A stretch of DNA of 14,673 nt, taken from contig JACKJE010000036.1 in assembly GCA_020638135.1 (NCBI GenBank), positions 1 to 14,673 of the forward strand, in the 5' to 3' direction. The notes below the pieces were generated by a model. That model was given only the letters and a program-made list of their open reading frames with translations, did not search any database and was not told where the DNA came from. The stretch comes from Methylobacteriaceae bacterium (GTDB lineage Bacteria > Pseudomonadota > Alphaproteobacteria > Rhizobiales > Beijerinckiaceae). How positions within the stretch are numbered: position 1 is the first letter of the stretch; every line of letters starts with the position of its first letter. This document shows positions 1 through 6,701 of the stretch, piece after piece. A program made the position numbers and the translations under genes.

Positions 1-1084
1 CGCCGCCCTCGGCCGCCTTGACCGCCGTGCCCTCGGGCACCGCGATGTTGATGCCGTCGTTGCCGCCGGACTTGAAGCCCTGGATGATGCGGCCGCGCGC
101 CGGCCAGCGGAATTCCGGATTGGCGCCGTCGGAAGCGGGCTTGATCTCCTGCTTCGGAATGCTGGCCGTGTTTTCGCGAGAGACTTCGGCCTTCTTCGGC
201 TCGATCTTGCGCGGCTCGGGCCGGGTTTCCGGCGCGGGAGCGGCGGCTTCGAGCGCGGCCTGCTTCTGGCGGGCCGGCTTCGGCTGCTCGGCCTTGGCGG
301 CTTGCGGCTTGCGCGCCTTTTCGTCCTTGTGTGCGGCCTTAGCCCTGTCGTCGGCGTGCTTTTTCTCGGCCTTGCGATCGGCGATTTTCTTCGCGGCGGC
401 CTCGTCGTCGTGCTTGCTGACCCTGGCGGGCTTGGCGGCGGCCTTGTGCGCGACCGGCTCGGGCCCCTTCACCAGGCGGAATTTTTCCTTCGCCGGCTCG
501 GCCTTCGGCGTCGGCGCAGCCGCGACATGCTTGGCGGGCGCGGAGGCGGGCGTCACGGCGCGAACGGCGGTCGCGCGATAGACCGGCACGACCAGGCGGG
601 CGCCCGGCTGCACCTGCGCGGCGCTGTTGAATCCATTGACGCGCAGCAGCGCGTCCTGCGGCACGCCGTAGCGGTCCGACAGGGTGCGCGCGCTCTCGCC
701 CTGCGCGACGACGATCGGCGTCCCGCCCTCGGCGCTCCAGTGATCGAGCGAACGCGCGGGCACGGCGGACAGAGGCTTGGGCGCGACGGGCTGCGGGCTC
801 GTTACCGGCGCGGGCAGCGCGCTCGAGCCGGATGGCGGCGCGAGCGGCTTCGATTCGATGCGCGTCGAGGACGGCGAAGGCGACCGCGGCGCGATCGTGC
901 CGGTCGGCGTGCGGTCGACCGGGCCGGACGAAGCCGTCTCGAACGGATTGGAGAAGGGATTTGAGGAGAGCCGGGTTGCGTCGGAGCAACCGGTCAGAAT
1001 GGCCGCAACCGCCGTCGCAACAAGCAAACGCAGTCCCGGCCGGACACTGAACAAGGGCTTGTCAGCACACATCACGCAACCCAT
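1..1084 (-). CDS. nlpD: NlpD-like LysM/LytM lipoprotein (3' end outside window)
   Basis: The minus-strand frame stays open for 361 codons from an ATG at 1084 to the window edge, so the C-terminus is missing. Residues 18-33 form a lipoprotein signal ending in the lipobox LTGC (Cys33). A Pro/Ser-rich spacer follows, then a LysM peptidoglycan-binding domain at about 124-168 (IVVAQGESARTLSDRYGV, closing in RLVVPVY). A Lys/Ala/Glu-rich linker spans about 180-315, and an M23/LytM domain begins near 325 (FRWPARGRIIQGF). The usual first zinc ligands of M23 (HxxxD) are Asn342 and Asn346 here. The domain is therefore probably not a peptidase but an activator of cell-wall amidases, as known for E. coli NlpD. 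A GAGAAAG motif lies 9 bases before the start; Met5 at 1072 is an alternative. It follows pcm by about 110 bp on the same strand, the usual alphaproteobacterial order. The domain calls are firm; the exact gene name is less so. Confidence 0.88.
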   Translation of the reverse strand, partial: MGCVMCADKPLFSVRPGLRLLVATAVAAILTGCSDATRLSSNPFSNPFETASSGPVDRTPTGTIAPRSPSPSSTRIESKPLAPPSGSSALPAPVTSPQPVAPKPLSAVPARSLDHWSAEGGTPIVVAQGESARTLSDRYGVPQDALLRVNGFNSAAQVQPGARLVVPVYRATAVRAVTPASAPAKHVAAAPTPKAEPAKEKFRLVKGPEPVAHKAAAKPARVSKHDDEAAAKKIADRKAEKKHADDRAKAAHKDEKARKPQAAKAEQPKPARQKQAALEAAAPAPETRPEPRKIEPKKAEVSRENTASIPKQEIKPASDGANPEFRWPARGRIIQGFKSGGNDGINIAVPEGTAVKAAEGG

Positions 1085-1196
1085 CGAACGCCACTTTCTC
1101 GCCGCGATTAAGCGCGTTCGCGGTTAATGGACGGTTTAAGGTGAACGGGGTTTGGCAAAAAAACCGAAAATATTAATCGTGACGGCAGGCGCCGCT

Positions 1197-1850
1197 TTAC
1201 AGAACCGCCGCTACGCCGATGAGCGCGGCGCCGAGTCGGCTGGAATTGAGACGCCAGATGTCGCCCTGCGGCGCGACGACAATGCAGAGGTCGGCGCCCT
1301 GCCCCGTCTTTGCCGGCAGCGCGCAGACCAGCCGGCCATTCGGGGCGAGCGAGCCGAGCAGGCGCGCATCCGGCGCCGGCAGCTTGGCGTGGACGAGGAT
1401 GCGGTCGAAGCGGCCGAACCGTTCCGGCTCTGCGAGGCCATCGGCGCAATGTACGACGGCATTGGCGACGCCGAGCTGTTCCAGCCGCGTACGCGCCTCC
1501 ACACTGAGCGAATGGAAGCGCTCGAAAGACACGACGTCGCGCGCGAGGCGCGACAATACCGCCGTCGAATAGCCGGAGCCCGCGCCGATCTCCATGACGC
1601 GATGGGCGGGATCGAGCTGCAGCGCTTCCAGCATGCGCGCGAGATCGCCCGGCGCCTCCATCGTCTGACCGCAGGCGATCGGCAGCGCGCAATTGCGCTG
1701 CGCGAGATCGCGCAGGGCGAACGGGACGAAGATTTCGCGCTGTACCGTTTCGATCGCGCGCAGCACGTCGACATCGCGCGCGCCGGCCTGCCTGAGCGCC
1801 AGCAACAGCGCGCCGCGCGCCTCGACCGCCGATGCGGGATGATCGCTCAA
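1197..1850 (-). CDS. pcm: Protein-L-isoaspartate O-methyltransferase
   Basis: This 217-residue protein should methylate L-isoaspartyl residues of aged proteins using S-adenosylmethionine, starting their repair in the cytoplasm. The SAM-binding motif I is VMEIGAGSGYSTAVL at about residues 85-99. Upstream are the family features QREIFVPFALRDLA (37-50) and CGQTMEAP (60-67), which corresponds to the usual GQTxS.P loop in the diverged form common in Hyphomicrobiales. The best start is a TTG at 1850, because no ATG or GTG lies near the conserved N-terminus. It starts 4 bases after the surE stop, so the two are probably translationally coupled, and no clear Shine-Dalgarno is visible. surE-pcm-nlpD is a widely conserved cluster linked to stationary-phase survival and protein repair. 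Length and motifs fit an intact gene. Confidence 0.9.
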   Translation of the reverse strand: MSDHPASAVEARGALLLALRQAGARDVDVLRAIETVQREIFVPFALRDLAQRNCALPIACGQTMEAPGDLARMLEALQLDPAHRVMEIGAGSGYSTAVLSRLARDVVSFERFHSLSVEARTRLEQLGVANAVVHCADGLAEPERFGRFDRILVHAKLPAPDARLLGSLAPNGRLVCALPAKTGQGADLCIVVAPQGDIWRLNSSRLGAALIGVAAVL

Positions 1851-1854
1851 GGGC

Positions 1855-2619
1855 TCAGCCCAGGACTTCGGCGAGCCTAGTCATGGTCGGCTCGTCGGTG
1901 AGATCGAGACGCAGCGGCGTGACCGAGATTTTCTTGGCCGCCAGCGCTTCGAGATCGGTGCCGGCGCCCGGCGTATAGGGCCCGCGCATGAAGGCGATCC
2001 AGTAATAGGGCATGCCGCGCCCATCCATGCGCGCGTCGATGTCGAGCAGCTCGGCCGAGCGCACGCCCTGACAGGTGACGGCGACGCCCGCGACTTCGTC
2101 CGGTGGACAATCCGGGAAATTGACGTTGATCAGCACGCCCGGCGGCGTGCCCTCCGCGATTAGCTTGCGCAGCAGCGCCGGCGCGTGCGTCTCGGCCGTC
2201 GCCCAATGCGGCGAGAAGCGCCCGGTGACCGGCCCATAGGCCTGCGACAGGGCGATGGAGGGAATGCCGAGGATGGTGCCCTCGATCGCGCCGGCGACCG
2301 TGCCGGAATAGGTGACGTCTTCCGCCACGTTCTGCCCGCGATTGACGCCGGACAGGACGAGATCGGGTTTCTTGTCCTTCAGAATGTTGCGCACGCCCAT
2401 GATGATGCAGTCCGTCGGCGTGCCGCGCACGGCGAAACGCCGCTCGCTGATCTGGCGCAGGCGCAGCGGGTCCGACAGCGACATGGAATGGGCGACGCCG
2501 GACTGGTCGGTCTCAGGCGCGACGGTGAAGACATCGTCGGAGAGCTGCGCGGCGATGCGCTCGAGCACTTCGAGGCCGGGGCCGTGGATGCCATCGTCGT
2601 TGGTGATGAGTATGCGCAT
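1855..2619 (-). CDS. surE: 5'/3'-nucleotidase SurE
   Basis: This 254-residue metal-dependent phosphatase dephosphorylates nucleoside 5'- and 3'-monophosphates in the cytoplasm. The metal-site residues are visible: the N-terminal MRILITNDDG with Asp8 and Asp9, Ser40 in ETDQSGVAHS, and Asn93 in LSGVNRGQN. The SurE signature RGTPTDC is at 65-71 and SGTVAGAIEG follows the Asn loop. Length is normal (about 250). The start ATG is fixed by the conserved NDDG ten residues in. It is followed after 4 bases by pcm. Its upstream gap holds a facing pair of 39-bp palindromic repeats separating it from serS, so it may be read through from serS or from its own promoter, which I could not identify. Confidence 0.96.
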   Translation of the reverse strand: MRILITNDDGIHGPGLEVLERIAAQLSDDVFTVAPETDQSGVAHSMSLSDPLRLRQISERRFAVRGTPTDCIIMGVRNILKDKKPDLVLSGVNRGQNVAEDVTYSGTVAGAIEGTILGIPSIALSQAYGPVTGRFSPHWATAETHAPALLRKLIAEGTPPGVLINVNFPDCPPDEVAGVAVTCQGVRSAELLDIDARMDGRGMPYYWIAFMRGPYTPGAGTDLEALAAKKISVTPLRLDLTDEPTMTRLAEVLG

Positions 2620-2639
2620 GTCACATCCGTGCTGAGGCC

Positions 2640-2678
2640 CATCCTTCGAGACGCCGGCTTCGCCGGCTCCTCAGGATG
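2640..2678 (-). repeat. Palindromic repeat, family A, copy 1
   Basis: A 39-bp imperfect palindrome with ends CATCC and GGATG, conserved arms CTTCGAGACG and CTCCTCAGG, and a self-complementary centre (GCCGGC-TTC-GCCGGC). It is the reverse-oriented partner of the copy at 2698-2736, 19 bp away. Two more copies sit near 11 kb. The arms match a palindromic intergenic repeat that I know to be common in Hyphomicrobiales genomes. It lies between serS and surE, upstream of the surE start. Confidence 0.85.
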
Positions 2679-2697
2679 AAGGTTCGTGATGCGCCCT

Positions 2698-2736
2698 CAT
2701 CCTGAGGAGCAGCCTCAGGCTGCGTCTCGAAGGATG
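2698..2736 (+). repeat. Palindromic repeat, family A, copy 2
   Basis: A 39-bp imperfect palindrome with arms CATCCTGAGGAG and CGTCTCGAAGGATG around a variable self-complementary centre (CAGCC-TCA-GGCTG). The centre differs in sequence from copy 1 but keeps its base pairing, as expected if the folded structure is what is conserved. It lies 17 bp beyond the serS stop and could form a stem-loop at the 3' end of the serS message. Confidence 0.85.
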
Positions 2737-2752
2737 TAGGCGCAGCCTAGGC

Positions 2753-4192
2753 TCACGCTTCGATTCGTTCCAACCCGCCCATGTACCCGCGCAACACTGC
2801 CGGCACGGTCACCGAGCCGTCCTCGTTCTGGTAGTTCTCCAGCACCGCCACCAGCGCGCGGCCGACGGCGACGCCGGAGCCGTTGAGGGTGGCGACGAAG
2901 CGCGGGCCCGAAGAACCTCTTCCTCCGTCGGCCGGCCGATAGCGGGCGTTCATGCGGCGGGCCTGGAAGTCGCCACAGACCGAGCAGGACGAAATCTCGC
3001 GGTACTTGCCCTGCCCCGGCAGCCAGACTTCGAGGTCGTAGGTTTTCTGTGAAGCGAAGCCCATGTCGCCGGCGCAGAGCGTGACCTTGCGATAGGGCAG
3101 CTCCAGCAGCTGCAAAATCTTTTCCGCGCAGCCGGTCATACGCTCGTGTTCTTCCAGCGCCTGTTCGGGCGTGGTGATGGAGACGAGTTCGACCTTGTAG
3201 AACTGGTGCTGGCGGATCATGCCGCGCGTGTCGCGCCCTGCAGCGCCGGCTTCCGCGCGGAAGCAGTAGGTGCCGGCGGTCAGGCGCATCGGGAGCTTGG
3301 ACTCGTCGATGATTTGTTCACGCACGAGGTTGGTGAGGGGAACTTCGGCTGTGGGGATGAGCGAAAGTCTGCTGCTTTCGAGTGCGTCTAGGAAATCTTG
3401 AAACACGCCCTCAGGGCCGCCAAGCGACTCGTGGTAAAGTCTCGTTCCCTCGTCCTCATCATCATGCAAGTGGTCTGGAAGTTCGAGACCGTCTTCACGG
3501 CCCATCTGAATGGTGTCCCACTTCAGCGCGAAAAACTGATCGTTTTCAAACTTCGGCAACTGCGCCGTCCCGAACATCGCGTCGTCGCGCACCAGCAGTG
3601 GCGGGGCGACTTCGGAATAGCCGTGCTGGTCGGTGTGCGTGTCGAGCATGAATTGCGCGAGCGCGCGTTCGAGGCGCGCGAGCTTGCCCTTCAGCACGAC
3701 GAAGCGCGCGCCGGAGATTTTCGAGGCGCTTTCGAAATCCATCAGGCCGAGCTGTTCGCCGATGTCGAAATGCTCCTTCGGCGCGAAGGCGAATTGCTTC
3801 GGCTCGCCCCACTTCAGAACTTCGACATTGTCGTGCTCGTCCTTGCCCTCAGGCACTTCCGCGAGCGGCGAGTTCGGGATTTCCGACAGGGCCTTGTTCA
3901 ACGCCTCGTTGGCGTCGCGCTCGGCCTGTTCCATGGCCGGCCAGTTCTCCTTGAGCGCGGCGACCTCCGCCTTCAGCGCTTCGGCTTTGGCCATATCCTT
4001 CTCGCGCATGGCGAGGCCGATTTCCTTGGAGGCCGCGTTGCGGCGCTCCTGGGCGGTCTGGAGTTTGGCGATGGCGGCGCGGCGGGCGTCGTCCTTGGCG
4101 ATCAGATCGGCAGCAAGCGGCTCTAGACCGCGTCGCCTGCGTGCGGCGTCGAAGGCGTCGGGATTGTCGCGGATGGCCTTGATATCGAACAT
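2753..4192 (-). CDS. serS: Seryl-tRNA synthetase with an unusual internal insert
   Basis: This class II aminoacyl-tRNA synthetase charges tRNA-Ser (and tRNA-Sec where present). The N-terminal coiled-coil arm that grips the long tRNA variable arm is at about residues 33-100. Motif 2 is at 309-328 (CFRAEAGAAGRDTRG, then RQHQF) and motif 3 at 437-452 (NGSGVAVGRALVAVLE). The TAEVPLTN serine-binding loop is at 281-288. The start MFDIKAIRDNP is the canonical N-terminus. At 479 residues it is about 50 longer than the usual 425-430. The excess is mainly an acidic stretch at about 222-275 (encoded at about 3368-3529), between KFENDQFF and LIPTAEVPLTN. A short extra GGRGSS lies near 423-428. The core is intact, so it should be functional. 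It follows tatC, separated by a repeat-filled gap. Confidence 0.95.
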   Translation of the reverse strand: MFDIKAIRDNPDAFDAARRRRGLEPLAADLIAKDDARRAAIAKLQTAQERRNAASKEIGLAMREKDMAKAEALKAEVAALKENWPAMEQAERDANEALNKALSEIPNSPLAEVPEGKDEHDNVEVLKWGEPKQFAFAPKEHFDIGEQLGLMDFESASKISGARFVVLKGKLARLERALAQFMLDTHTDQHGYSEVAPPLLVRDDAMFGTAQLPKFENDQFFALKWDTIQMGREDGLELPDHLHDDEDEGTRLYHESLGGPEGVFQDFLDALESSRLSLIPTAEVPLTNLVREQIIDESKLPMRLTAGTYCFRAEAGAAGRDTRGMIRQHQFYKVELVSITTPEQALEEHERMTGCAEKILQLLELPYRKVTLCAGDMGFASQKTYDLEVWLPGQGKYREISSCSVCGDFQARRMNARYRPADGGRGSSGPRFVATLNGSGVAVGRALVAVLENYQNEDGSVTVPAVLRGYMGGLERIEA

Positions 4193-4210
4193 CTGAAATC
4201 TCGGGAGCGT

Positions 4211-4269
4211 CCCCTTCTCCCGTGAAACGGGAGAAGGTGGCCCTCGCGTCAGCGAGGGTCGGATGAGGG
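4211..4269 (+). repeat. Palindromic repeat, family B, copy 1
   Basis: Two stem-loops lie in tandem: CTTCTCCCG-TGAAA-CGGGAGAAG, then CCCTCG-CGTCAG-CGAGGG, followed by GGATGAGGG. This matches a common alphaproteobacterial intergenic repeat with CTTCTCCC/GGGAGAAG arms. The facing partner is at 4298-4350. It lies 18 bp upstream of the serS start. Confidence 0.85.
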
Positions 4270-4297
4270 CGATGCGGCGCTCGGGATGTGGAAAGGT

Positions 4298-4350
4298 CCC
4301 TCATCCGCCACGCTTTGCGTGGCACCTTCTCCCGCAAGCGGGAGAAGGGG
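4298..4350 (-). repeat. Palindromic repeat, family B, copy 2
   Basis: The inverted counterpart of the 4211-4269 copy. It opens with CCCTCATCCG, has a small stem GCCACGC-TTT-GCGTGGC, then CTTCTCCCG-CAAG-CGGGAGAAG and GGGG. With copy 1 it forms a composite inverted repeat around a 28-bp spacer in the serS-tatC gap. Confidence 0.85.
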
Positions 4351-4360
4351 TCAACCCGAA

Positions 4361-4482
4361 GCCGTCATGGCCGGGCTTGTCCCGGCCATCCACGCCAAGC
4401 AGCTCCAGACGAGCGGCGTCGCTCGACTTAAATGGTCAGATCGGCAAGGCGTGGATGCCCGGCACAAGGCCGGGCATGACGG
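4361..4482. repeat. Palindromic repeat, family C, facing pair
   Basis: Outer arms GCCGTCATGGCCGGGCTTGT at 4361-4380 and the matching inverted CACAAGGCCGGGCATGACGG end at 4482. Inner arms ATCCACGCC (4388-4396) and GGCGTGGAT (4448-4456) are inverted too. The two units of about 35 bp therefore face each other around a 51-bp spacer. The consensus CGTCATGGCCGGGCTTGTCCCGG is a well-known Hyphomicrobiales intergenic repeat. With family B it fills most of the 322-bp gap between tatC and serS (4193-4514), in which I see no gene. Confidence 0.85.
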
Positions 4483-4514
4483 GGGTTGAACTCACCCTCC
4501 CCCAAACCGAGCCC

Positions 4515-5294
4515 TCAATCCGCCTTTTCGGCCGCTTCCTGCGCGCGCTTCTTCTCGATCATGCCGACCGAAATGATCGAGGCCTCGTAGAGGAGTATGC
4601 CGGGGATGGCCAAGGCGAGCTGGCTGAAGACGTCGGGCGGGGTCAGGACCGCCGCGACCACGAAGACGATGACAATCGCGTAGCGCCGATTGTTCTTCAG
4701 GAAGGCGCTGTCGATGATGCCGACGCGGCCGAGCAGCGTCAGAACCACCGGCAACTGGAAGACGATGCCGAAGGCGAAGATCAGCGTCATCACCAGGCCG
4801 AGATATTCCGACACGCGCGGCAGCAGTTCGATCTGCGCCTTGCCGGGCTCGTTGGCCTGCTGCATGCCGATGAAGAAATGCAGCAGGTTCGGCATGACGA
4901 CGAAGAAGACGAGCAGCGCGCCGGCGAGGAAGAATACAGGCGTCGCGTAGAGATACGGCTTGAAGGCGTCGCGCTCGTTCTTGTAGAGGCCCGGCGCCAC
5001 GAAGGCGTAGATCTGCGAGAAGATGACCGGCGTCGACAGGAAGGCGGCGGCGAACATGGCCACCTTGATCTGCGTGAAGAAGAATTCCTGCGGCGCCGTG
5101 TAGATCAGCTTCGCCTCGGGGCCCGCGGCGTGCTGATAGGGCAGCACGAGAATGTTGTAGATATTCTTCGCGAAGAAGAAGCAGACGATGAACATCACCA
5201 GAAAGGCGATCAGCGCCTTGATGAGCCGCGATCGCAACTCGATCAGGTGTTCCATCAGCGGCGCGCGCGTGGCGTCGATATCGGCCTGACTCAT
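4515..5294 (-). CDS. tatC: Sec-independent translocase subunit TatC
   Basis: This 259-residue inner-membrane protein is the core receptor of the twin-arginine pathway; it recognises RR signal peptides of folded cargo. The conserved cytoplasmic N-terminus MEHLIELRSRL is at residues 14-24. Six hydrophobic segments follow, at about 25-41, 76-98, 117-138, 163-187, 200-216 and 220-238. The family loop APGLYKNERDAFKPYL lies between the second and third segments, and the TPPDVFSQ motif near 220-227 precedes the last one. Its ATG overlaps the tatB stop by 4 bases (ATGA), so the two are translationally coupled. Length is typical. The downstream gap to serS is repeat-filled. Confidence 0.97.
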   Translation of the reverse strand: MSQADIDATRAPLMEHLIELRSRLIKALIAFLVMFIVCFFFAKNIYNILVLPYQHAAGPEAKLIYTAPQEFFFTQIKVAMFAAAFLSTPVIFSQIYAFVAPGLYKNERDAFKPYLYATPVFFLAGALLVFFVVMPNLLHFFIGMQQANEPGKAQIELLPRVSEYLGLVMTLIFAFGIVFQLPVVLTLLGRVGIIDSAFLKNNRRYAIVIVFVVAAVLTPPDVFSQLALAIPGILLYEASIISVGMIEKKRAQEAAEKAD

Positions 5295-5791
5295 GCGCGC
5301 TTTTCCGCGAGCGTCTCGGGTTCGGCGAGCGGCGCCTCGATCTTCGCCTCCACCGGCGCCGGCTCGGCCTTCGGCGTCTCGATCGCCGGCGCATCCTCGA
5401 AGGCCGCCTCCACTGCGAGTTTTTCGGGCGGCGGCGCGGGCTCCTCGATCTCGAGGCTGGCGATGTCGGGATTCTCAGGCGCAGGCCCCGCGCCCGGAGT
5501 CACGTCGCCCTCGACGGCGGCGGTGATCTGCTCCTTGACGTCGCGGACCGGATCGAAGGCGACATCGACCTTGGCGAGATTAGCCGCGCTCTCGACCTCT
5601 TTCTTGAGGTTATCGACGTCGGCCTCGCGCATCGCCTCCATGAACTGGCCCTGGAACTCGGCGGCCATGCGGCGCATCTTGCCGACGGCGTTGCCGACCT
5701 GCCGCAGCACGCGCGGCAAATCCTTCGGCCCGATCACGATGAGCGCGACCACGCCGATGACGACGAGTTTGCCGACGTCGAAATCCAGCAT
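5291..5791 (-). CDS. tatB: Sec-independent translocase subunit TatB
   Basis: This 166-residue single-span membrane protein forms the TatBC receptor complex. The N-terminal transmembrane helix is at about residues 7-21 (GKLVVIGVVALIVIGP), followed by the family turn GPKDLPRVLRQVG and an amphipathic helix to about 75. The C-terminal half (about 95-166) is an acidic Pro/Ala/Glu-rich tail without predicted fold, common in alphaproteobacterial TatB. It starts 37 bases after the tatA stop and overlaps tatC by 4 bases, so the three genes form one operon. The Glu residue usual in the TatB helix start is replaced by DVGKL, which is common in this group. Confidence 0.95.
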   Translation of the reverse strand: MLDFDVGKLVVIGVVALIVIGPKDLPRVLRQVGNAVGKMRRMAAEFQGQFMEAMREADVDNLKKEVESAANLAKVDVAFDPVRDVKEQITAAVEGDVTPGAGPAPENPDIASLEIEEPAPPPEKLAVEAAFEDAPAIETPKAEPAPVEAKIEAPLAEPETLAEKRA

Positions 5792-5827
5792 TGTGAGACG
5801 ACCCCGAGCGGGCCGACGGGCGCGCGA

Positions 5828-6070
5828 TCAGACCTTGCGCGCGTCGGCGGCCTTGTCGACCGTCGTGGCGGCCTGATGGTCGATAGTCTTGATCGGCTCG
5901 GCCGGCCGCTGCGCGGTCTCGGTCTGCTCGTCCTCGGACATGCCCTTCTTGAAGGCTTTGATGCCCTTGGCGACGTCGCCCATGATGTCGGAGATCTTGC
6001 CCTTGCCGCCGAACAGCAACAGCGCGACGCCGCCGACAATCAGCCAGTGCCAGATCGAAAAGGAACCCAT
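5828..6070 (-). CDS. tatA: Sec-independent translocase subunit TatA
   Basis: This 80-residue protein forms the oligomeric pore-like assembly that moves folded proteins across the inner membrane. The short transmembrane helix is WHWLIVGGVALLLFGGKGKI at about residues 7-26, with the diagnostic FGxGK turn. An amphipathic helix follows (DIMGDVAKGIKAFKKGM) and then a charged tail. An AGGGAG Shine-Dalgarno precedes the ATG with a short spacer. It is the first gene of tatABC. In many relatives scpA/scpB lie upstream; here the upstream gene is an unrelated Cys-rich protein, so the operon probably starts in the 129-bp gap at 6071-6199. Confidence 0.96.
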   Translation of the reverse strand: MGSFSIWHWLIVGGVALLLFGGKGKISDIMGDVAKGIKAFKKGMSEDEQTETAQRPAEPIKTIDHQAATTVDKAADARKV

Positions 6071-6199
6071 TGCAACACTCCCTCGGGCGACGCCGCGCCG
6101 GCAGCCGCCTCCGTCGCGCGAGACGCGCTACGGCTTTGGCGGGAACCTAAGACGCCGAAACGCCAAAAACAAGGCGAGACCCCAAATCGGCCGCGCGAT

Positions 6200-6538
6200 C
6201 TAGCGGATGGCGTACCGGGGCTCGGCGCGCGCGACTTCGCCGTCGGCGCCGCGAGCGAGGCAGTAGGACGCGGGGCGCGGCGTCCAGGCGGCTATGTCGG
6301 AGCGTTCGATGCAGGCGGGGTATTGATCGAGGCAGGCCGCCTGCGTCGGAAAACTGCCGCCGCCGCGGCGCGCGATCGCGAGCGCCTCCGGCATGGCCTT
6401 CGCGCAGAAGTTCTCTCCGAATGTCGTCCGGCACTGTTGCGCATCGGCCACAATCGCACCGCCAGGACAGTCCGGCTGCATCGCCCGCCAGCCCATGAAG
6501 GCGGCGACGGCGATGATGAAGGCAATGACATATGGCAT
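6200..6538 (-). CDS. Small Cys-rich membrane-anchored protein, function unknown
   Basis: This 112-residue protein starts with a hydrophobic segment (about residues 2-18) that could be a signal anchor. A compact region follows with six cysteines at positions 24, 36, 45, 69, 76 and 93, an even number that would suit three disulfides in the periplasm. The cysteine spacing, with FPTQAACLDQYPAC and AAWTPRPASYC, faintly recalls DUF1190/YgiB-type proteins, but I would not assign it. The start is chosen at the ATG directly before the hydrophobic segment. The frame stays open upstream to 6835, but that part is basic, unlike a protein N-terminus, and overlaps the divergent gene. The ribosome-binding site is weak. 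It is divergent from the glycine-zipper gene and upstream of tatA by 129 bp. Confidence 0.7.
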   Translation of the reverse strand: MPYVIAFIIAVAAFMGWRAMQPDCPGGAIVADAQQCRTTFGENFCAKAMPEALAIARRGGGSFPTQAACLDQYPACIERSDIAAWTPRPASYCLARGADGEVARAEPRYAIR

Positions 6539-6675
6539 TTGACACCATTGTTTCTGCGGGAATTTCGCAGGGTCGCGACAGGGTAAACGCGCACGGCGCG
6601 GGCGCAAGGGATTCGTAGGCTTAACTGGCGTTAGGCGCTTTTTCGGCGCCGTTCGGTAAGGACGCGGCGCGATGG

Positions 6676-6698
6676 TTTGACGCAACAAAGGCGTCAAA
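6676..6698. promoter_or_regulatory. Perfect 8-bp inverted repeat over the ribosome-binding region
   Basis: TTTGACGC (6676-6683), a 7-base loop AACAAAG and GCGTCAAA (6691-6698) form a perfect inverted repeat that ends 3 bases before the ATG at 6702. The AAAGG (6687-6691) that could act as Shine-Dalgarno sits in the loop and first stem base. It could be an RNA hairpin controlling translation or a protein operator; the sequence alone does not decide. Confidence 0.55.
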
Positions 6699-6701
6699 TT
6701 C

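Noticed and set aside
339..989. A 216-residue Arg/Ala-rich minus-strand frame at the left end
   Set aside because: It is an alternate frame within the nlpD-like gene, whose own frame gives a lipobox, LysM and LytM domain.
1102..1123. A 6-bp inverted repeat (CCGCGA/TCGCGG) in the nlpD leader
   Set aside because: Short arms and a 10-base loop in GC-rich DNA are easily due to chance; no T run or conserved context.
4263..5876. A 537-residue open frame on the plus strand opposite tatB and tatC
   Set aside because: It begins inside intergenic repeats and is the antisense shadow of conserved tat genes, with the charged, low-complexity composition typical of high-GC shadows.
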